From contig JAQBYN010000001.1 of assembly GCA_027622715.1 (NCBI GenBank), forward strand, positions 152,076 through 216,075: a DNA stretch of 64,000 bases, given 5' to 3'. The notes under the pieces are model-generated. The model was not told the origin of the DNA. It saw nothing but the letters and a program-made list of their open reading frames with translations, and did no database searches. Source of the DNA: Pseudomonadota bacterium (GTDB lineage Bacteria; Pseudomonadota; Alphaproteobacteria; SHVP01). A program made the position numbers and the translations under genes. Shown here piece after piece: positions 17,060-25,843 of this stretch (within the stretch, counting starts at the first letter, position 1; each line of letters begins with the position of its first letter).

Positions 17060-17986
17060 ATGCCTTCGATTGCCTGTTTCGGCGCGGTAAACCTCGATCG
17101 CACCGCACGCTGCCTCGGCGAACTGGTATTGCGCTCCTCCAATCCGGTGGCGGTCCGCCAAGCCGCTGGCGGGGTCGCGCGCAACGTTGCCACCAATCTC
17201 GGACGGCTCGGCCAACATGTCGGGCTCGCATCCGTCGTCGGCGCCGATGCGGGCGGCGAGGAATTGATCCGCGCTCTCGAAGCGGATGGCATCGACACAT
17301 CAGGGACAATGCGCCGCGACGACGAAGCAACGGCAAGCTACACCGCGGTACTTGATCGCGACGGTGAACTTCTGATCGGGCTTGCCGACATGGCCATTTA
17401 CGACGGCTTCGCGCCCGGGTCCCTGCGCGCGTCTGACGCGCCCGCCCAAGAGGACGCATGGTTCGTCGATGCCAACCTGCCGGACGCCTGCATCGACCGG
17501 CTGACCGCGATTGCATCGGGGCACACCCTACTAACCGCCAGCACCGTCTCAACGCCAAAGGCCGTCCGACTAGCGCCTTACCTAGCGCGGCTCGATGTGC
17601 TCTTTGCCAATCGTGCCGAAGCAGCGGTCCTCAGCGGTGTGAATATCCAAACCGACGACGACGCGCTAAAGGCAGCCGATTGGTTACGCGACGCTGGAAT
17701 CGGCACGGTGTTCATTACATTGGGCCCGCGCGGCGCGGTCGCCGCCAACGACCAAGCGCGCATCGCATTGCCGGCAATCCCAGGCGCCGCGCGCGACGTC
17801 GTTGGCGCGGGCGACGCGTTTGCCGCCGGCGCCCTCACAGCGCTGTTGGAAAAGAAGTTGCTGCGCGACGCCCTGATTTCGGGCTTGGCAACGGCGAGCA
17901 TCACCGTCGAGGTCGACGGCCCAACGGATCCGCATCTCAGCCCCGCGCGCGTTGCCGATCGCGCGCAACACAAACTCACGGCCTAG
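17060..17986 (+). CDS. psuK: Pseudouridine kinase (PfkB family)
   Basis: This is a 308-residue PfkB sugar kinase with the N-terminal signature AAGGVARNVATNLGRLG and the C-terminal signature DVVGAGDAFAAGALTALL, whose GAGD Asp is the catalytic base. On its own it could be any ribokinase-like enzyme. The next gene is a clear pseudouridine-5'-phosphate glycosidase with a 1-base gap, so phosphorylation of pseudouridine is the natural role. The start at 17060 is chosen because the homology begins there (MPSIACFGAVNLD). The upstream in-frame sequence overlaps the divergent hydrolase gene and is not homologous. Confidence 0.88.
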   Translation: MPSIACFGAVNLDRTARCLGELVLRSSNPVAVRQAAGGVARNVATNLGRLGQHVGLASVVGADAGGEELIRALEADGIDTSGTMRRDDEATASYTAVLDRDGELLIGLADMAIYDGFAPGSLRASDAPAQEDAWFVDANLPDACIDRLTAIASGHTLLTASTVSTPKAVRLAPYLARLDVLFANRAEAAVLSGVNIQTDDDALKAADWLRDAGIGTVFITLGPRGAVAANDQARIALPAIPGAARDVVGAGDAFAAGALTALLEKKLLRDALISGLATASITVEVDGPTDPHLSPARVADRAQHKLTA

Positions 17987-17987
17987 G

Positions 17988-18899
17988 ATGACGCTGCCCC
18001 TGGTATTCGCTCCCGCCGTAAAACAGGCCATCGACACTGGCGCGCCCGTCGTCGCCCTCGAGTCGACCGTCATCGCGCATGGCCTGCCCGCGCCCCGCAA
18101 TCTCGAACTCGCGCTGGCGTGCGAAAGCGCGATTCGCGCAAGGGGTGCGACGCCCGCCACCATCGCGGTAATCGACGGCGAAATCGTCGTCGGGTGCACC
18201 GAAGACCAAATTCATCACCTCGCCACTGCGAGCGACGTCGCCAAAGTCAGCCGACGCGACATCACCGCCGTGATCGCTCGACGAGGAACGGGCGCGACGA
18301 CAGTGGCCGGGACGCTGCTGTGCGCCGCCGCCGCGGGTATCAAGATCATGGCGACCGGTGGCATCGGCGGCGTCCACCGCGGCGGTGAATCATCGCTCGA
18401 CATTTCGGCCGATCTATCCGAATTGGCCCGCTCGCCGGTTGCCGTCGTTTGTTCCGGTGCGAAATCAATCTTGGATCTACAGCGGACGCTGGAAGTTCTC
18501 GAAACCAACGGTGTGCCGGTTGCCGGATACCGCACCGCGGAATTCCCAGCCTTCTACGCGCAGACCAGTGGGCTCGCCCTGGAGATACGGCTCGACAGCG
18601 CCCGCGAGGCGGCGGACCTTATCCGAGTGCATCGCACTCTGCCCGGCGCCGGCGCCGTCGTTATCGCCAATCCCGTGCCGGCGTCAGCGGCTATTCCTGC
18701 AACCACCGTCGATCGTTGGATCGAGACGGCGTTGGCGACGGCCAACCAGCGCGGCGTCACCGGCAAGGATGTCACACCATTCCTGCTCAAGGCGCTGGTT
18801 GAACTCAGCGGCGGGGCGACGTTGAACACCAACATTGCGCTCCTGGAAAACAACGCCGCGGTTGCCGCCTATATCGCGGTTGCCCTCGACGAGGCCTGA
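17988..18899 (+). CDS. psuG: Pseudouridine-5'-phosphate glycosidase
   Basis: This 303-residue enzyme reversibly cleaves pseudouridine 5'-phosphate to uracil and ribose 5-phosphate. It carries the family signature ALESTVIAHGLPAPRNLELA, then RGTGATTVAGT, ATGGIGGVHRGGE with the metal/phosphate loop, and the late segments VIANPVPASAAIP and GGATLNTNIALLENNA. The start ATG lies one base after the psuK stop (TAG-g-ATG); upstream in-frame codons lie inside psuK. The stop TGA shares its last base with the ATG of the next gene (TGATG), so translation is coupled. The assignment is strong because the family is very conserved. Confidence 0.95.
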   Translation: MTLPLVFAPAVKQAIDTGAPVVALESTVIAHGLPAPRNLELALACESAIRARGATPATIAVIDGEIVVGCTEDQIHHLATASDVAKVSRRDITAVIARRGTGATTVAGTLLCAAAAGIKIMATGGIGGVHRGGESSLDISADLSELARSPVAVVCSGAKSILDLQRTLEVLETNGVPVAGYRTAEFPAFYAQTSGLALEIRLDSAREAADLIRVHRTLPGAGAVVIANPVPASAAIPATTVDRWIETALATANQRGVTGKDVTPFLLKALVELSGGATLNTNIALLENNAAVAAYIAVALDEA

Positions 18900-19675
18900 T
18901 GCCCCGTTTCTCCGCCAACATCTCGACGCTCTTCACCGAGCGTGAACCCTATGACCGGATCACCGCCGCCGCCGACTGCGGGTTCACCGCCTTTGAGGTC
19001 CAGTTCCCTTACGAACTGCCGATCGACGGTTGGGTCGCCGCCAAGGAGAAAGCGGGTCTCGACGTTTCCGTCATCAACCTGCCGGTCGGCGATATGACAC
19101 GGGGCGGACCGGGCCTCGCATCGGTACCTGGGCGCGAAGGACAGTTTCGCGCTGCCGTCGCCGAAGCCCGTCTCTATGTCGAAGCCCTGCAGCCGCGTTG
19201 CGTCAATCTGCTAGCGGGTATCGCGCCGGAAAAACTTGGCTTGGCGGCGTGCCGGGCGACCTTGGTCGAAAACACACGCTACGCCGCCGAAGCATTCGCG
19301 CCGCTTGGCGTTCGTGTTGTCATCGAAGCAATCAACACGCGTGACCGTCCCGGTTTTTTCATCGCCACGTCGGCGGATGCGATCAGTCTGATCGACGAGG
19401 TCGGCCATCCCAACCTCGCGCTTCAGCACGACCTATACCATATGCAGATCATGGAGGGTGCTTTGATCGAAACACTCACCCGCCTCATCCACCGCGTCGC
19501 ACATATCCAGTTTGCCGACGTCCCCGGTCGGCAAGAACCTGGGACTGGACAGATTGACTTCGCGACGGTCTTCGCAGCCATCGACGCGTTGGGCTACGAC
19601 GGTTGGGTGGCGGCAGAATACATTCCCTCCACCCGTACCGAAGACACATTGCATTGGCTACCGACCAAGGAGTGA
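18899..19675 (+). CDS. Hydroxypyruvate isomerase family protein
   Basis: This 258-residue TIM-barrel protein belongs to the xylose-isomerase-like group. The start PRFSANISTLFTEREPYDRI matches the Hyi/OtnI branch. The metal ligands expected there are seen in VIEAINTRDRPGFF (Glu), LQHDLYHMQIMEG (Asp/His), HIQFADVPGRQEPG and VAAEYIPS (Glu). Members interconvert hydroxypyruvate with tartronate semialdehyde or similar 2-oxo sugars. It is translationally coupled to psuG, which is unusual company. It may handle a sugar released by the operon or a different keto-acid. The exact substrate is not known. Confidence 0.85.
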   Translation: MPRFSANISTLFTEREPYDRITAAADCGFTAFEVQFPYELPIDGWVAAKEKAGLDVSVINLPVGDMTRGGPGLASVPGREGQFRAAVAEARLYVEALQPRCVNLLAGIAPEKLGLAACRATLVENTRYAAEAFAPLGVRVVIEAINTRDRPGFFIATSADAISLIDEVGHPNLALQHDLYHMQIMEGALIETLTRLIHRVAHIQFADVPGRQEPGTGQIDFATVFAAIDALGYDGWVAAEYIPSTRTEDTLHWLPTKE

Positions 19676-19677
19676 CT

Positions 19678-20433
19678 GTGGGCAAATTAGACGGGAAGTA
19701 TGCCTTGATAACCGGGGCTTCACGCGGCATCGGCGCCGGTATTGCAAGAGCTTTTGCCGCCGAGGGCGCGCACGTCGCGGTCAATTATCCCGAGGAGTCC
19801 GAGCGGGCGAATACCGACGCGGTATGTGCGGAGATCAACGCGTTGGGCCAAAAGTCACTGGCCGTTCAAGCCGACATTTCCAGCGAAGCCGAGGTCGACG
19901 ACATGGTCGATCGCACACTCGCGGCCTTCGGTCGAATTGATATTCTGGTCAACAATGCTGGGATTGCGCCAGGCATGTTGATTGAAGACACCTCGACCGA
20001 AGTGTTCGATCGCATTTTTGCCGTCAATGTCCGCGGGCCATTTATGGTGACGCGTCGCGTGTTGCCGCTGATGTACGCCCAAGACTACGGCAAGATCATC
20101 AACACGGCGTCGCAGCATGCCTATTCGGGATGGCCGGGTTTGACGGCCTACACCGCGTCGAAAGGCGCGATCGTGTCATTTACGCGCAGCCTCGCGCGTG
20201 AAGTCGGCGCGCGAAACATCAACGTCAATTGCGTGGCGCCGGGCGGCACGCGGACACCGATCCTAGCCGACGTTCCAGAGGAACTCGTGGAGCAAGTGCG
20301 CCTAGGTATTCCAAAGCAACGCATCGCTGAAGTCGAGGACATCGTGCCCGCCTACATCTTCCTCGCCTCGGACGAGAACCGCCATTTCCACGGCCAGTGC
20401 CTAAGTCCCAACGGCGGCGACGTGATGCTCTAA
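19678..20433 (+). CDS. Short-chain dehydrogenase/reductase
   Basis: The preferred start is GTG at 19678, with AAGGAG at 19667-19672, two bases after the previous stop; this gives 251 residues. The Rossmann motif GASRGIGAG, the NNAGIAPG motif, catalytic Ser in NTASQHAYSG and YTASK (Tyr-x3-Lys) make a complete classical SDR active site. It would use NAD(P)H on a carbonyl or alcohol in the cytoplasm. It is the last gene of the psuK-psuG-hyi-like operon, so a tartronate semialdehyde or keto-sugar substrate is plausible but not shown. It converges on the TPR/cyclase-like gene with a 5 bp gap. Confidence 0.9.
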   Translation: MGKLDGKYALITGASRGIGAGIARAFAAEGAHVAVNYPEESERANTDAVCAEINALGQKSLAVQADISSEAEVDDMVDRTLAAFGRIDILVNNAGIAPGMLIEDTSTEVFDRIFAVNVRGPFMVTRRVLPLMYAQDYGKIINTASQHAYSGWPGLTAYTASKGAIVSFTRSLAREVGARNINVNCVAPGGTRTPILADVPEELVEQVRLGIPKQRIAEVEDIVPAYIFLASDENRHFHGQCLSPNGGDVML

Positions 20434-20438
20434 AGCGT

Positions 20439-22442
20439 CTAGCGCACGCCCGCTTTGCGCAGCGCCTCAACAAAGCGATTGAGGTCGGCACGATTGCGAT
20501 AAGGGGTTCGATCGCCGGCAATAACCGAGGGCATCACCGACCGAACCGCACTCTGTCCCAGTTCGAATTCAGCCCTAGCAGGATCCCCTGCCTCGGCATA
20601 GCTCGCCGCAAGATAGTAGCGATTTGCCAACCACGTCGGGTTGCTCTCGACGCCCTCGCGGAATGCGACGATCGCGCCCTCATAGTCTTCCATCACGAAT
20701 CGCGCGTGACCAAGGGCAAACAGATACCAGAACGGGGGCCGCGGATTGCGACGCAGCGCCTGCTCCACGGCTTCCTCGCCGCGCTCGGCGGAACCCGCCC
20801 ACGTCAATATTTTGCTCAACGTCGCGTATCCGTCCGCGTAATTCGGATTGACCGCGATTGCTTTTTCAGCCTCTTCCAATGCGCGGTCGTAATCACCCCG
20901 GGCCAAGTATGAAGCGCCCAAGACGCTATGGGCGGCAGGCAAATCTTCGTCGAGCGCGACCGCCCGCTGCGCCGCGGCAAAGGCGCTGTCAGTTGGCGCG
21001 CGGTCGCTCCATTGCTGAGCGCTCAAATGCGCGTTGGCAAGCCCCTCATATGCCCGTGCGAATGAACGGTCGGTATCGACGGCCGCTTGAAATAATCGAA
21101 TCGCTTCATCTGTCGCGGCGCGGTTCTGTTGGCGCATCGCGTGATGCGCCCGGAGGAGTAGATCGAATGCCTCAGGGTCGGCCGACTCTTGGCGCTTGAG
21201 ACGATTAACGTCGGCGGCTGTGAGCGCCGAGCCCACTGCAGATGCCGTCAGCTGGGCGACGCGTCGACCGGCGCTGGCAACTTGGTCCGGACCGAGATCA
21301 AACGTGCGCAACAGGAGCGGTGCGACAGCGCCGTTTTCCATAAGTTGGATTGACAGCCGAACATGATCGCCGCTGCGCACGACCTTGCCCAGCAGCACAA
21401 AGCGAACACCCAGCGCTTGTGCTGCTTCGGGTACCGAATCGGGGTTTGATCCGAAGGCGAGCGCCGAATGGGGCGAGGCAATGAACAGCCCGCGGCTCCT
21501 CGACAAGGCAATGGCTACTTCTTCGGCTAGGCCGGTCGCGACATAGTCCTGCGTTCGGTCGGACGACGCGTTGGCGAACGGCAAAACCGCAATCGATGGT
21601 TCGCTCGGCAACGTCATTGGAACCGAGAACGCCCCGGCGTCTGCCGCCTCCTGGGTGGACTCAGCCCCGGCCTGGCCCTCACCAACATCACCATCGCCGT
21701 CGCCTTCTGCAGAACCGCGTCCGAAACCCTTTTTCAGTCCGCCGCCAGCCGAGCCCTCGAACGGCGAACCGCCGCCGGCCTCCTGGTCACCGCCCGATAA
21801 CGGGCCCTGCTGGATGAAAAACACGACGAGGACCACTGAAACGATGAGCCCTAGGGCTATCCCGGCTATGCCACGACGGCCTAACCCGACCGCGAGACGC
21901 CGGCCCGCACCACCCGATGCGTAGGCGTCGATATTCTCGACCCCCCGCAACACCGAAACGTCCTTGCCGCCCACCGACTGTTCGCCGAGGTCTTCCCATT
22001 CCAGGTCCACTCGTTCAACCACCTGCTTGTGGGTCGCACCGGTGACGGCCGTGGCCCCACCTGCGGAATAGTTCCGCAGGGCTTGCGCGGCGCTCACGGC
22101 ATCACCCTTTACGTCACGGCCGGTGCCACTGATACCGCCGACATGGACCGCGCCGCGGAACCACATCTTCTGCGCTTCTTTAAGTTCTTCGTTATATCCG
22201 GCAACGTCTTCGTGAATCGCGTTGACGGCGTGAATCGCCGCGACCGGGCTCGGAAACTCAGCTAGGAAGGTGTCCCGTTCCGCTGAAAATAGCGTGCCCC
22301 GATTCTCCGCCACCGAATCGCGCACGATCCCGAGAAAATTGCGCAAGTGAGACAGCGTCGCTTTCTTGTTCGACGCCTCAAAGGACGCAAAATCCTCGAT
22401 ATCGAGCGCAAGGATAGCTGCCAGTCGCTGCCGTTCGGCCAC
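20439..22442 (-). CDS. Degenerate class III cyclase-like domain, TM segment and TPR protein
   Basis: This 667-residue protein starts at a GTG with GGAG five bases upstream. Residues 1-165 resemble a class III cyclase domain. The first metal Asp (ALDIEDF) and an Asp in RDTFLAEF are present. The catalytic Asn/Arg pair is gone (GDAVSAAQALRNY) and the usual GD after the beta strand is GG. One transmembrane helix (about 185-210) is followed by a Gly/Asp/Glu-rich linker. Next comes a TolB/FlgO-like segment (SIAVLPFANASSDRTQDYVATGLAEEVAIAL), then several TPR repeats to the C-terminus. This architecture is common in alphaproteobacterial CadC-like or cyclase/TPR sensor proteins. Likely a signalling or scaffold protein, not an active cyclase. 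Confidence 0.8.
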   Translation of the reverse strand: MAERQRLAAILALDIEDFASFEASNKKATLSHLRNFLGIVRDSVAENRGTLFSAERDTFLAEFPSPVAAIHAVNAIHEDVAGYNEELKEAQKMWFRGAVHVGGISGTGRDVKGDAVSAAQALRNYSAGGATAVTGATHKQVVERVDLEWEDLGEQSVGGKDVSVLRGVENIDAYASGGAGRRLAVGLGRRGIAGIALGLIVSVVLVVFFIQQGPLSGGDQEAGGGSPFEGSAGGGLKKGFGRGSAEGDGDGDVGEGQAGAESTQEAADAGAFSVPMTLPSEPSIAVLPFANASSDRTQDYVATGLAEEVAIALSRSRGLFIASPHSALAFGSNPDSVPEAAQALGVRFVLLGKVVRSGDHVRLSIQLMENGAVAPLLLRTFDLGPDQVASAGRRVAQLTASAVGSALTAADVNRLKRQESADPEAFDLLLRAHHAMRQQNRAATDEAIRLFQAAVDTDRSFARAYEGLANAHLSAQQWSDRAPTDSAFAAAQRAVALDEDLPAAHSVLGASYLARGDYDRALEEAEKAIAVNPNYADGYATLSKILTWAGSAERGEEAVEQALRRNPRPPFWYLFALGHARFVMEDYEGAIVAFREGVESNPTWLANRYYLAASYAEAGDPARAEFELGQSAVRSVMPSVIAGDRTPYRNRADLNRFVEALRKAGVR

Positions 22443-22517
22443 TGCTACTCCGTCCTATTGCTTAATATCATGGTACGGCCCTCGCCCCCGGCGACAAGGC
22501 CGGACGGCAGGCGACCC

Positions 22518-22550
22518 CTGAATTCTTGTGGATAACTTTGTGCAATTCAG
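22518..22550. promoter_or_regulatory. Exact DnaA-box consensus (22527-22535) between inverted CTGAATT/AATTCAG arms
   Basis: TGTGGATAA at 22527-22535 is the reverse complement of the DnaA box TTATCCACA. It is framed by perfect 7-base inverted arms CTGAATT (22518-22524) and AATTCAG (22544-22550). The site lies about 75 bp upstream of the GTG start of the minus-strand cyclase-like/TPR gene, in a 236 bp gap. It could mark DnaA control of that gene or be chance. It is a single site with no AT-rich unwinding element, so it is not an origin. Confidence 0.35.
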
Positions 22551-22678
22551 TGTGTCAGCACCGAACATCTGAAAGCGCTATCAAGGTCAATTGTCCCAAA
22601 CTGGTTCACAGTCGAAACGAAATGCCCTGCACTGGCCCCGATATCCAACAACACCGCAATTACTGTACCAAGAGCCGA

Positions 22679-23311
22679 TCACCCCAGCACGATGTCGAAC
22701 ATCGCGCGGCGCCCGCCGGCATCGAGATCCGCTGCCGACGAAAGGTCGACGGCAAGTTGGTCCCGGGCCTGGGAATCCCGGAGGCGGCCGAATAGCACGT
22801 CTCGATCGTTCGACGGATGCCCACGCAGATACATCTGCGTGACAAAGGAATCACCGTTGCGCATCACCACTTTGAAATGGATGTGCGGCGCTCGTCCGGG
22901 ATAGGGTACCGGTACGATCGTGCGAAACCGGTATAGCCCATCGGCGTTGGTCTCGGTTCGGCCAAAACCTTGGAAATCGGCATCGGCCTTAACCCCACCG
23001 CGTCGATCGCGCGGATGATGATATCGGCCTTGCGCATCGCACTGCCAAATTTCCACGCCGGCCGCTGCAATCGGCCCCCCGTTCAAATCACTCACGCGGC
23101 CGGATAGATGGAGCGGTTCGCCCGCACCACGCCCCTGGCGTCCCGCGATCTGTAGCAAATCATTGTCGGCATCGAGCGGCAGCGACTCTGGATAGTACGG
23201 CCCGGTGGCCTGCCGAGGCGTCGCGGTTAGAACAGCGGCGCGCAACGGTGTGGCAACCGATATGGCTAACGCACCGCCCAAAACCGCGCGGCGCGTGAGA
23301 GCGTTTCCCAT
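22679..23311 (-). CDS. Intradiol ring-cleavage dioxygenase-like protein, exported
   Basis: This 210-residue protein has a twin-arginine-like leader (LTRRAVLGGALAISVATPL). A catechol-dioxygenase beta sandwich follows: GPYYPES, VEIWQCDAQGRYHHPRD and YPGRAPHIHFKVVM. The Tyr in GRYHHP, a Tyr in GLYRFRTI or VPYPGR, and the two His of HIHFK match the Fe(III) ligands (2 Tyr, 2 His) of protocatechuate 3,4-dioxygenase-type enzymes. The length fits a stand-alone single-subunit form. Exported intradiol dioxygenase homologues exist, but their substrates are mostly unknown. It lies 66 bp downstream of the GlcG-like gene on the same strand. Confidence 0.85.
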   Translation of the reverse strand: MGNALTRRAVLGGALAISVATPLRAAVLTATPRQATGPYYPESLPLDADNDLLQIAGRQGRGAGEPLHLSGRVSDLNGGPIAAAGVEIWQCDAQGRYHHPRDRRGGVKADADFQGFGRTETNADGLYRFRTIVPVPYPGRAPHIHFKVVMRNGDSFVTQMYLRGHPSNDRDVLFGRLRDSQARDQLAVDLSSAADLDAGGRRAMFDIVLG

Positions 23312-23377
23312 CAGTGTCCCCTCAGTGTCCCGTCTCGCTTCGAACTAACACGCCCGGCGCGCGGCAAATCCGTCGCC

Positions 23378-23815
23378 TCACGGTTGAGCTGCGTCGCAGC
23401 CCAGCCCTGCCGCGCGAATGCCGGCGATGGCACAGGCCTCGTCTTTGTCTGACCGATCGCCGCTAATGCCAACAGCCCCGATCACGCCACCATCGGCCCG
23501 TCTTATCAGGACGCCGCCTGCTGCGGGGACGACACGTCCCTGCGACATGGCCGCCAAGGCGTTAAGAAAAGGCGCATTCCCCGCGAGTCGTTCAGCCAAG
23601 GCGCCCGACGAGGTGCCCATGCCGAGCGCGCCCCAGGCCTTTCCAATAGCAACATCTGGTCGCAAAATCCCAGACCGGTCCTCGCGCTGAAAAGCGACGA
23701 GATGCCCGCCGGGATCGAGTACCGCAACCGTCAGGGGCGCGCATCCCGTCTCGCGCCCTAGGCGCAAGGCGGCATCGACGATCCGATTGGCCGCGTCCAA
23801 GGTTAGCTCCGTCAT
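23378..23815 (-). CDS. GlcG/HbpS-family heme-degrading-domain protein
   Basis: This is a 145-residue protein of the GlcG/HbpS fold. Its pattern is typical: PLTVAVLDPGGHLVAFQRED, then SGILRPDVAIGKAWGALGMG, PAAGGVLIRRADGGVIGAVGISGD and DEACAIAGIRAAGL. The family often accompanies glycolate or aromatic catabolism genes and binds small ligands or heme. Here it lies just upstream of the exported intradiol dioxygenase on the same strand and is divergent from the MBL hydrolase gene across 77 bp. No enzymatic residues can be assigned with certainty. Confidence 0.82.
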   Translation of the reverse strand: MTELTLDAANRIVDAALRLGRETGCAPLTVAVLDPGGHLVAFQREDRSGILRPDVAIGKAWGALGMGTSSGALAERLAGNAPFLNALAAMSQGRVVPAAGGVLIRRADGGVIGAVGISGDRSDKDEACAIAGIRAAGLGCDAAQP

Positions 23816-23892
23816 AGTACCACCGTGTCTAATCTGCCGTGCCGTGATTGGTCCATACCCTATAGTGGCCTGCGGCAGAGGAGTGAACCAAC

Positions 23893-24792
23893 ATGAATAT
23901 CCCGTTCGTCCGGGAATTGGCGTTCGAGTATGGCGTGGTCGACCGCCTGTCCCCGCTGGTCCGGCGTATCGTCGCCAAGAACCCCTCGCCCTTCACCTAT
24001 TACGGGACCGGCACCTATGTCATCGGCAACGGCGAGGTTGCGGTGATCGATCCCGGCCCCGATTTGGCTAGCCACGTCGACGCCCTGGAACACGCGCTGG
24101 CGGGTGAGTCGGTCACGCACATCATGGTCACCCACACGCACCGCGATCATTCGCCCGCCGCTCGCTTGTTGCAGCATCGCGTCGGCGGGATGATCCATGC
24201 GTTCGGGCCACACGGATCGGGGCGTCCAGAAGCCGGTGGTGCCGTCGAAGAGGGCGCGGACCACGACTTCACGCCGGATATCCGCTTGCGCGACGGCGAT
24301 TCTATCAAAGGCTCCGACTGGACCCTGCAAGCCGTTCATACGCCCGGTCATTGCTCAAATCACCTCTGTTACCGCTTGCCGGAGGAACGCACCCTGTTTA
24401 CCGGCGACCATGTGATGGGCTGGTCCACGACCGTGATCGCGCCGCCCGACGGCGATATGCAAGCTTACATGCGCTCGCTCCACCGGTTGCTTGAGGCCGA
24501 CGACGCGATCTATTGGCCAACGCATGGGCCGGCCATCCGCGAGCCGCGATCCTTCGTCCACGCCTACATCGCCCACCGCGAATCGCGCGAGGCCCAAATC
24601 CTGGACTGTATCCGGGCGGGCGAAACCACCATCGAGCAGATGGTTAAACGAATGTATGCCGAGGTCGACCCGCGGCTTCATCCCGCTGCGGCCCGCTCGG
24701 TGTTGTCCCACCTAATCCACTTGGTCGAAACCGGCCGTGCCTCAACCCCCGCTGTGCCCTCGCTCGACGCGCCCTACACGATTCACCCTTAG
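23893..24792 (+). CDS. Metallo-beta-lactamase-fold hydrolase (LACTB2-like)
   Basis: This 299-residue cytoplasmic protein has the zinc motif VTHTHRDHSPAARLL (HxHxDH form), later GHCSNHLCY and GDHVMGW, and a final His in YWPTHGPAIREP. These ligands would bind two metals. The C-terminal part (TIEQMVKRMYAEVDPRLHPA) is the winged-helix-like tail seen in LACTB2 and RNase-Z-related hydrolases. It may cleave a thioester, lactone or RNA. Its start is supported by GAGGAG a few bases before the ATG. The quinone oxidoreductase gene follows 54 bp downstream. Confidence 0.88.
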   Translation: MNIPFVRELAFEYGVVDRLSPLVRRIVAKNPSPFTYYGTGTYVIGNGEVAVIDPGPDLASHVDALEHALAGESVTHIMVTHTHRDHSPAARLLQHRVGGMIHAFGPHGSGRPEAGGAVEEGADHDFTPDIRLRDGDSIKGSDWTLQAVHTPGHCSNHLCYRLPEERTLFTGDHVMGWSTTVIAPPDGDMQAYMRSLHRLLEADDAIYWPTHGPAIREPRSFVHAYIAHRESREAQILDCIRAGETTIEQMVKRMYAEVDPRLHPAAARSVLSHLIHLVETGRASTPAVPSLDAPYTIHP

Positions 24793-24846
24793 AGTCTCGC
24801 CGCCAGCACACGCCTCGCCTGCCCCGCACTTGAACAAAGAGTCCCC

Positions 24847-25812
24847 ATGACCCATGCACTGCGCTTTCACGAGACCGGCGGCCCCGACGTGTTTCGTTGG
24901 GAAGAGGTCGCGGTACCGGCGCCCGGCGATGGCGAGGTCCGTATTCGCCACGCCGCGCTCGGCTTCAACTCGCTTGATGCCGACCAGCGCGCCGGCCGCA
25001 TGGCGCCATCGTCATTTCCCTGTATCACCGGGATCGAAGGCGCCGGCACTGTCGAGGCGGTGGGATCCGGGGTCGACGGTTGGCACGAAGGTGACCGCGT
25101 CGCCTATCCGCTCTCGTTCGGCGCCTATGCCGAAACGCGTCTGGTCAAAGCCGCGGCGCTCGTCGCGCTACCCGACGACATCACCGAGACGCAAGCGGCG
25201 GCGGTGCTCACCAAGGGCCTGACCGTTTATCAGCTGTTCGTCCGCATGAGCCGATTGGCACGCGGCGACACCATCCTCTTCCATGCCGCCGCCGGTGGTG
25301 TCGGCTTGCTCGCGTGCCGCTGGGCCGCGCAGATCGGGGTCCGCTTGATCGGCACCGTCGGGAGCGACGACAAGGCCGCGATCATCAAGACCAATGGCGC
25401 GGCCGAGGCGATCGTCTATACCCGCGAAGATACCGCGGCGCGGGTGCGAGAGATCACCGGCGGCGCCGGAGTCGCGGCAGTGTTCGATTCGGTGGGCAAG
25501 GACACCATTGACTCGTCGATTGCCGCTCTGGGGACCTATGGGACGCTGGTTCGTTTCGGCGATACCTCGGGCGAGGTCGTGACCTCAAGCAAGAGCCTGC
25601 CGGTCTCGACGTTTTTCGCCAAGGCGTCGGTCATGACCTTGATGCGTCATCCTGACGACTACCGGGCGGCATTGGATGCTGTCTGGTCGATGACCCGCGA
25701 CGGCACCTTGCGGGCCGACGAAGCCGCGACGTTTACGCTGCAAGACGCCGGCGCCGCGCACACGCTTTTCGAGACCCGGCGCAACATCGGCCCGATCGTG
25801 TTTACGGTTTAG
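24847..25812 (+). CDS. NADPH:quinone oxidoreductase (zeta-crystallin-like MDR)
   Basis: This is a 321-residue medium-chain dehydrogenase/reductase without the zinc ligands of alcohol dehydrogenase. It shows the GroES-like N-terminus (HETGGPDVFRWEEVAVPAPG), the quinone-reductase segment TKGLTVYQLFVRMSRL and the nucleotide loop FHAAAGGVGLLACRWA. It then has VGSDDKAAIIKTNGA and FDSVGKDTID. It would reduce quinones or enals with NADPH in the cytoplasm. It may be co-transcribed with the MBL hydrolase. It converges on the USP gene with 31 bp between. Confidence 0.9.
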   Translation: MTHALRFHETGGPDVFRWEEVAVPAPGDGEVRIRHAALGFNSLDADQRAGRMAPSSFPCITGIEGAGTVEAVGSGVDGWHEGDRVAYPLSFGAYAETRLVKAAALVALPDDITETQAAAVLTKGLTVYQLFVRMSRLARGDTILFHAAAGGVGLLACRWAAQIGVRLIGTVGSDDKAAIIKTNGAAEAIVYTREDTAARVREITGGAGVAAVFDSVGKDTIDSSIAALGTYGTLVRFGDTSGEVVTSSKSLPVSTFFAKASVMTLMRHPDDYRAALDAVWSMTRDGTLRADEAATFTLQDAGAAHTLFETRRNIGPIVFTV

Positions 25813-25843
25813 TGGCGGCGGCGCGACCCGCGACAACGTCGGT

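Noticed and set aside
16246..17355. 369-codon plus-strand frame rich in Arg and Pro
   Set aside because: It is antisense to the second double hydrolase and out of frame with psuK; its composition is that of a shadow.
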